Assembly (NCBI RefSeq): GCF_014212055.1
Contig: NZ_JACJVO010000024.1
Span: 239,865-303,864, forward strand
Direction of reading: 5' to 3'
Length of the DNA: 64,000 nucleotides
From: Cohnella zeiphila
Lineage (GTDB): Bacteria > Bacillota > Bacilli > Paenibacillales > Paenibacillaceae
This document shows positions 59,868 through 64,000 of the stretch, piece after piece. A program made the translations under genes and the position numbers. Numbering within the stretch: position 1 is the first letter of the stretch; every line of letters begins with the position of its first letter. A model generated the notes under the pieces. It had not been told where the DNA came from. It saw nothing but the letters and a program-made list of their open reading frames with translations, and ran no database searches.

Positions 59868-59886
59868 GTTTGTTTATTAAACAAAC
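59868..59886. promoter_or_regulatory. 19-bp palindromic operator
   Basis: GTTTGTTTATTAAACAAAC is perfectly symmetric about one base (arms GTTTGTTTA/TAAACAAAC). It is 62 bases before the unknown protein's start. TetR-type repressors use such sites; no such gene is near. Confidence 0.7.
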
Positions 59887-59890
59887 ATAT

Positions 59891-59930
59891 AAAAAGAAAC
59901 AGACTTCGCCAAGCTAGCGATCGTCTGTTT
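59891..59930 (-). terminator. Terminator after cysI
   Basis: Stem AAACAGAC/GTCTGTTT with a run TCTTTTTAT on the minus strand, right after the cysI stop. It abuts the 19-bp palindrome. Confidence 0.8.
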
Positions 59931-59939
59931 CTTGGATGA

Positions 59940-61661
59940 TCAAGCGTGAAAATCGAGTCCGTTATGAACTTCCTTGACGTATCCGGCGCGGATGCAGAAG
60001 TCGCCGAAATGCTCGCCTTCGTCCCGTTCCTTCGCGTACCGGTTCAGAATCGGCTTCAGCTCGCCCAAAATTTCGGACTCCCCGATATTCTCGCGATACA
60101 GCTTGTTGAGCCGTTCGCCGGTAAACCCGCCGCCCAGGTACATGTTGTACTTGCCCGGCGCCTTGCCAATGAACGACATCTCCGCCAGCGCCGGCCGCGC
60201 GCAGCCGTTCGGGCAGCCGGTCATGCGGACGACGATCTCTTCCTCGCGGAGGCCCGCCTCGTCGAGAATCGTATCGATCTTGTCCAGCAGCGTCGGCAGA
60301 TACCGCTCGGACTCCGCCATCGCCAATCCGCAGGTCGGAAAGGCCACGCAGGCCATGGAGTTCCGGCGCAGAGCGGTGTAAGCGGCTCCGTCGGTCAGCT
60401 TGTATTCATCAAGCAGTTGCTCGATTTTCTTTTTCTTCTGGGACGTGACGTTCCCGATAATCAGGTTCTGGTTCGGCGTCAGCCGGAAATCGCCCGTATG
60501 CGCTTTGGCGATCTCGCGCAGACCGGTCATGAGGCGGTAATCGCCTTGATCCTTCACCCGGCCGTTCTGGATGAACAGCGTGAAGTGCCATTTGCCGTTG
60601 CTGCCCTTCGCCCAGCCGTACCGGTCGCCGTTATGCTCGAAATGGTACGGACGGGCCGGCTCCAGCTCCCAACCCAGACGCTTGTGCAGCTCCTCCTTGA
60701 ACCACTCAATCCCGCGGTCGTCGATCGTGTATTTGAAGCGCGCATGCTTGCGCACCGCACGGTCGCCGTAGTCCCGTTGGATCGTGACCGTCTTCTCCGC
60801 GACGTCGACTACCCGCTCCGGCTTGACGAAGCCGACGACCCGAGCGACTTGCGGATACGTCTTCGGATCTCCATGCGTCATGCCCATGCCGCCGCCGACC
60901 GCGACGTTGAAGCCGATCAGCTTCCCGTTCTCGTGAATCGCGATGAGGCCCAAATCCTGCGAGAAGACGTCCACTTCGTTGGCCGGAGGCACCGCGATGC
61001 CGATCTTGAACTTCCGCGGCAAGTAAACCGGGCCGTAGATCGGCTCCTGCTCTTCCCCGTCGCGGCTGTCCGCGACTTTCTCTTCGTCCAGCCAGATCTC
61101 ATGGTAGGCCCGGGTCCGCGGCTCCAGGTGACGGCTCAGCTTCTCGGCCCACTCGTACACCTGCTCGTGAATCTCCGACTGGTACGGGTTCGGGTTACAC
61201 ATGACGTTCCGGTTGACGTCGCCGCAAGCCGCGAGCGTGCTGAGCAGCTCCTGATGAACTTCCTGAATGACGCTCTTCATGTTCCACTTGATGACGCCGT
61301 GAAGCTGGAACGACTGCCGCGTCGTCAAGCGAATCGAGTCGTTGGCATACTTCTGCGCGATCCGGTCCATCATCAGCCATTGCTGCGGCGTTACAACGCC
61401 GCCGGGCGCCCGCACGCGCACCATGAATTGGTAAGCCGGCTCCAGCTTCTGCTTGCTCCGCTCGTTGCGCAGGTCGCGGTCGTCCTGCATGTAGCTGCCG
61501 TGGAACTTCATCAGCCGGTTGTCGTCCTCGGAGATCGAGCCGGTAATCCGGTCCTCGAGCGACTCCCGCAGCGTCCCACGCAAATAGTCGCTTCGGCGCT
61601 TGATATCTTCAACGTCGCTGTGCGGCGCACTGTTCGGCGACAATAAATTATTATCCGACAT
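59940..61661 (-). CDS. cysI: Sulfite reductase hemoprotein (beta subunit)
   Basis: A 573-residue CysI from ATG 61661 (AAGGAGGAAG). Two half-repeats of siroheme-binding folds, with RLTTRQSFQLHGV and the iron-sulfur/siroheme cysteines in ACVAFPTCGLA and GCPNGCARP. It reduces sulfite to sulfide with six electrons from CysJ. A 132-base gap separates it from cysJ, still the same strand. Confidence 0.95.
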   Translation of the reverse strand: MSDNNLLSPNSAPHSDVEDIKRRSDYLRGTLRESLEDRITGSISEDDNRLMKFHGSYMQDDRDLRNERSKQKLEPAYQFMVRVRAPGGVVTPQQWLMMDRIAQKYANDSIRLTTRQSFQLHGVIKWNMKSVIQEVHQELLSTLAACGDVNRNVMCNPNPYQSEIHEQVYEWAEKLSRHLEPRTRAYHEIWLDEEKVADSRDGEEQEPIYGPVYLPRKFKIGIAVPPANEVDVFSQDLGLIAIHENGKLIGFNVAVGGGMGMTHGDPKTYPQVARVVGFVKPERVVDVAEKTVTIQRDYGDRAVRKHARFKYTIDDRGIEWFKEELHKRLGWELEPARPYHFEHNGDRYGWAKGSNGKWHFTLFIQNGRVKDQGDYRLMTGLREIAKAHTGDFRLTPNQNLIIGNVTSQKKKKIEQLLDEYKLTDGAAYTALRRNSMACVAFPTCGLAMAESERYLPTLLDKIDTILDEAGLREEEIVVRMTGCPNGCARPALAEMSFIGKAPGKYNMYLGGGFTGERLNKLYRENIGESEILGELKPILNRYAKERDEGEHFGDFCIRAGYVKEVHNGLDFHA

Positions 61662-61793
61662 TCCTCTTCCTCCTTCCCGCAACCGTTATCTCCGGCCGCA
61701 ACCGTTATCGTCAGCAGAAGGCTGATGGATCGGTTGCCGGCCCAGCCGAAGGCTGACGGATCGGTTGTCGGGCTCGCTGTCTTGGCCGCGGAC

Positions 61794-63632
61794 TTAGTAA
61801 ACGTCCCGCTGGTAACGCTTCTCCTGCTGCAGACGAGTCAGGTAGTCCGCCGCCTCGTCCTCGCTCATTCCGCCTTCTTGCCGCAGAATGGAGAGCAGCG
61901 CCGCATGCACGTCATGCGCCATCTTCTTCTCGTCGCCGCATACATATACGGCCGCGCCGTTCTGCAGCCATTGGTAAAGCTCCTTGCTCTTCTCCAGCAT
62001 CCGGTGCTGCACGTACACTTTCCGATCCGTATCGCGGGAGAACGCGACATCCATTCGCGTCAGCACGCCGTCTTTCAGCCAGCGCTGCCATTCGATCTGG
62101 TACAGGAAGTCGGTGGCGAAGTGCTGGTCTCCGTAGAACAGCCACGTTTTGCCCTCCGCTCCCGTCTCCTCCCGCTCGCCCAGGAACGCGCGGAACGGAG
62201 CGACGCCCGTGCCCGGACCGATCATGATGACCGGCGTATCCGGATTGGCCGGAAGCTTGAAGTTCGGGTTCTCCTGCACGAATACCGGCAGCGAGCCGCC
62301 GATCTCCAGCCTCTCCGACAGCTGCGTCGAGCAGACCCCGTAACGGATGCGCCCGTAGGACTCATAAGCGACTTTGCGCACGGTTAGATGGACTTCGTCC
62401 GGATACGCCGACGGGCTGCTCGCGATCGAGTAAAGCCGGGGCGGCATTTTCCGCAGGATCGAGATCAACGTTTGGGCGGACGCGCCCTTCAGACGGTAAT
62501 CCTGCACGAGGTCGAGCAGATCGCGGCCTTTGACGTACTCCCGCAGCTCTTGCTCCCGGCCGGCCGCCAGCAGTTCCTTCACGCCGCTGTCCGGGAACAG
62601 CTGCGCCGCCTGCTCGATCAGCGGCTTCGTCAGCACGGTGATCTCGAACCGGTCGGTCAGCGCTTCGCGCAAGGAGACGCTCTCTCCGCTCTTGGGCAGA
62701 GACACCGGCTCATCCGCTTTCAATCCGAGCTCCGCAATCAATTCCTCGACCAACCGAGGATGGTTCGACGGGTAAACGCCGAGACTGTCGCCCGGCTCGT
62801 AACGCAGGTTGGAGCCTTCAAGCGACAGCTCCACGTGACGAGTCTCCCGATCCGATCCGCGTCCGTTCAAATTGAGGTTCTCCAGAACCGCGGCCTGGAA
62901 CGGACGGGAACGGGAATATTCCGATTCGGCTCCGGCGGAGATCGCCGCGTCTCCCGCTGCGCTTGCTCCCGCAGGCGCCGATGCTCCCGCCGATTCCGCG
63001 AGCGCGGACAGCACGCTCGCCATCCATTCGCCGGCCGCATCCTCGAAGTCGACGTCGCAATCGACGCGCGGAGCGAGCCGCTTGCCGCCCAGCGCTTTCA
63101 GCCGCTCGTCGAAATCCTTGCCGATCTTGCAGAAGAACTCGTATGAAGTATCGCCCAACGCGAGCACGGAGAACGGCATGCCGTCCAATTGCGGCGCCCG
63201 CTTGCTGTGCAGGAATTCGTAAAAGGAAATCGCATTGTCCGGCGGATCGCCTTCCCCTTGCGTGCTCACCAGAATGAACAACTGCCGAACCTTCTTCAGC
63301 GTGTTCGGCTTGAAGTCGCCCATCGAAGAGAGCGTCACCTGAACGCCCCGATCCTCCAGCTTCGCGGCGAACTTCTTGGCCAGCTTCTGGGCGTTCCCGG
63401 TCTGCGACCCGAAGAGCACGGTCGCTTCCTGGGGAACGGCCGGCGCGCTCGCCGCCGGAACCGCCGTTTGTCCCGCGGCCGCAGCCGCTGCGGGCATCCC
63501 TGCGCCCTGCCCCTGCAAAGCGGACAAGTAACCGCTCAGCCATATTCGCTGTCCTTCCGTCAAAGTGGGCAGCAGACGGTTCAGCAGCTCCACCTGGTCT
63601 TGCCCAAACGGACTGTTCGTGACTTGCAGCAC
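61794..63632 (-). CDS. cysJ: Sulfite reductase flavoprotein (alpha subunit)
   Basis: A protein of about 612 residues; I start at GTG 63632 (GAGGTG upstream, MLQVTNSPFGQDQVELLNRL), and GTG 63644 is the alternative. Flavodoxin domain (about 68-210; LFGSQTGNAQKLAKKFAAKL), FAD-binding domain with RLYSIASSPSAYPDEV, and NADPH domain with MIGPGTGVAPFRAFLGER and YVCGDEKKMAHDV. It passes electrons from NADPH through FAD and FMN to CysI. An Ala-rich linker joins the first two parts. Confidence 0.95.
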   Translation of the reverse strand: MLQVTNSPFGQDQVELLNRLLPTLTEGQRIWLSGYLSALQGQGAGMPAAAAAAGQTAVPAASAPAVPQEATVLFGSQTGNAQKLAKKFAAKLEDRGVQVTLSSMGDFKPNTLKKVRQLFILVSTQGEGDPPDNAISFYEFLHSKRAPQLDGMPFSVLALGDTSYEFFCKIGKDFDERLKALGGKRLAPRVDCDVDFEDAAGEWMASVLSALAESAGASAPAGASAAGDAAISAGAESEYSRSRPFQAAVLENLNLNGRGSDRETRHVELSLEGSNLRYEPGDSLGVYPSNHPRLVEELIAELGLKADEPVSLPKSGESVSLREALTDRFEITVLTKPLIEQAAQLFPDSGVKELLAAGREQELREYVKGRDLLDLVQDYRLKGASAQTLISILRKMPPRLYSIASSPSAYPDEVHLTVRKVAYESYGRIRYGVCSTQLSERLEIGGSLPVFVQENPNFKLPANPDTPVIMIGPGTGVAPFRAFLGEREETGAEGKTWLFYGDQHFATDFLYQIEWQRWLKDGVLTRMDVAFSRDTDRKVYVQHRMLEKSKELYQWLQNGAAVYVCGDEKKMAHDVHAALLSILRQEGGMSEDEAADYLTRLQQEKRYQRDVY

Positions 63633-64000
63633 CAACCTAAGCACCTCGCTCGTTTCTCCGTAAGAAGTATTTCCGACAATTCTTATGCTATTTAAAAGTT
63701 ATTGATTTCTACCGTATCATGATCAGGTCTAAGTTTCAACGAAAATGATTTTATAGGTTCCATAAGGAGCGGAAATAAATAACCGGGCCCCAAGTGCGGA
63801 ACGACCGGTCGGGATGATCTCCCATTATTTCTCTTCAAATGAAGCATCCGCACCGAATAAAGAGAAAAATTCCCTCTATTACATGTAAACCCGGCCGCAT
63901 AAGCAGCCCGGCTCAACGATAAGCGGCCTGCCATGCCTCTGTGCGGGGCATGGGATCGGAGCCCGCCCAGGTCCTTTGCGCTAGAGTGAAGGGCTGACCA
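63633..64000. other. cysJ upstream region, no gene recognised
   Basis: 368 bases that should hold the cysJI promoter. I see no convincing S-box or T-box structure, and no supported gene; an 80-codon minus frame at 63692-63934 lacks a ribosome site or family. An imperfect inverted repeat CCCGGCCGC...GCAGCCCGG lies at about 63889-63912. Confidence 0.5.

Noticed and set aside
59946..61646. 566-codon + frame over cysI
   Set aside because: Antisense shadow; cysI is unmistakable on the other strand.
63692..63934. 80-residue minus ORF before cysJ
   Set aside because: No ribosome site or recognisable family, and it sits in the expected cysJI leader/promoter region.

Overview
The window reads as chromosome of a moderately GC-rich, endospore-type Gram-positive bacterium, most likely a member of the Paenibacillaceae (Paenibacillus or Cohnella-like). 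The basis is GGAGG ribosome sites, PBSX-type phage tail genes, an SLH surface-layer protein, a copper-amine-oxidase-N domain protein, ThyX, WYL regulators and a kinase like the sporulation kinases. I cannot name a species. No tRNA, rRNA, CRISPR array or intact insertion sequence was recognised.

Layout. 1-1921: the end of a histidine kinase (+) faces a minus-strand pair: a class I isoprenoid synthase followed by a 94-residue peptide with an NHLP-type leader and a C-terminal tryptophan. This arrangement recalls comQ-comX. 1980-13050: a complete contractile phage-tail module (xkdJ/K/M/N/O/P/Q/R/S/T/U order, then fibres) with no head, portal or terminase genes. A -1 frameshift site lies in the tail chaperone gene, and the lysis cassette is visibly broken (truncated glucosaminidase, frameshifted holin, intact XhlA). 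13110-25314: a surface module on the minus strand, read SAPR/SARP-type response regulator, then SLH/lectin surface protein, then a 2102-residue VPKTG-anchored adhesin, then class B sortase. Promoters upstream of the regulator and of both surface genes share one architecture: two heptamers 11 bp apart placed exactly 10 bp before a -10 box. This suggests a self-contained regulon.

25379-41000: ordinary mixed chromosome. It holds a small Cys/Ser peptide, CBS protein, MarR, membrane proteins, UDG-fold protein, AraC-GyrI, NIF3, a NarL-type two-component pair, a SulP transporter, HNH nuclease, a MerR/SDR pair with a classic long-spacer MerR promoter, a copper-amine-oxidase-N protein, an EVE protein with a repeat-expanded N-terminus, and DinB. 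41017-45401: a four-gene operon of hot-dog thioesterase, ketosynthase II, acyl-CoA ligase and WYL regulator. 45507-47339: two membrane proteins. 47415-56289: small-molecule and stress genes, each beside a regulator, including an ECF42-type sigma factor with its DGPF protein and a fitting autoregulatory promoter, and a MarR/quinone-reductase divergon with twin palindromic operators. 56410-58824: epimerase, a nitrilase-family gene split by an in-frame TGA, and thyX. 58853-63632: an unknown His-rich protein under a 19-bp palindrome, then the assimilatory sulfite reductase cysJ-cysI. The last 368 bases show no supported gene.

The strongest leads for new biology are the SARP-box surface regulon and the isoprenoid-synthase/NHLP-peptide pair. 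The headless tail with dead lysis genes comes next.
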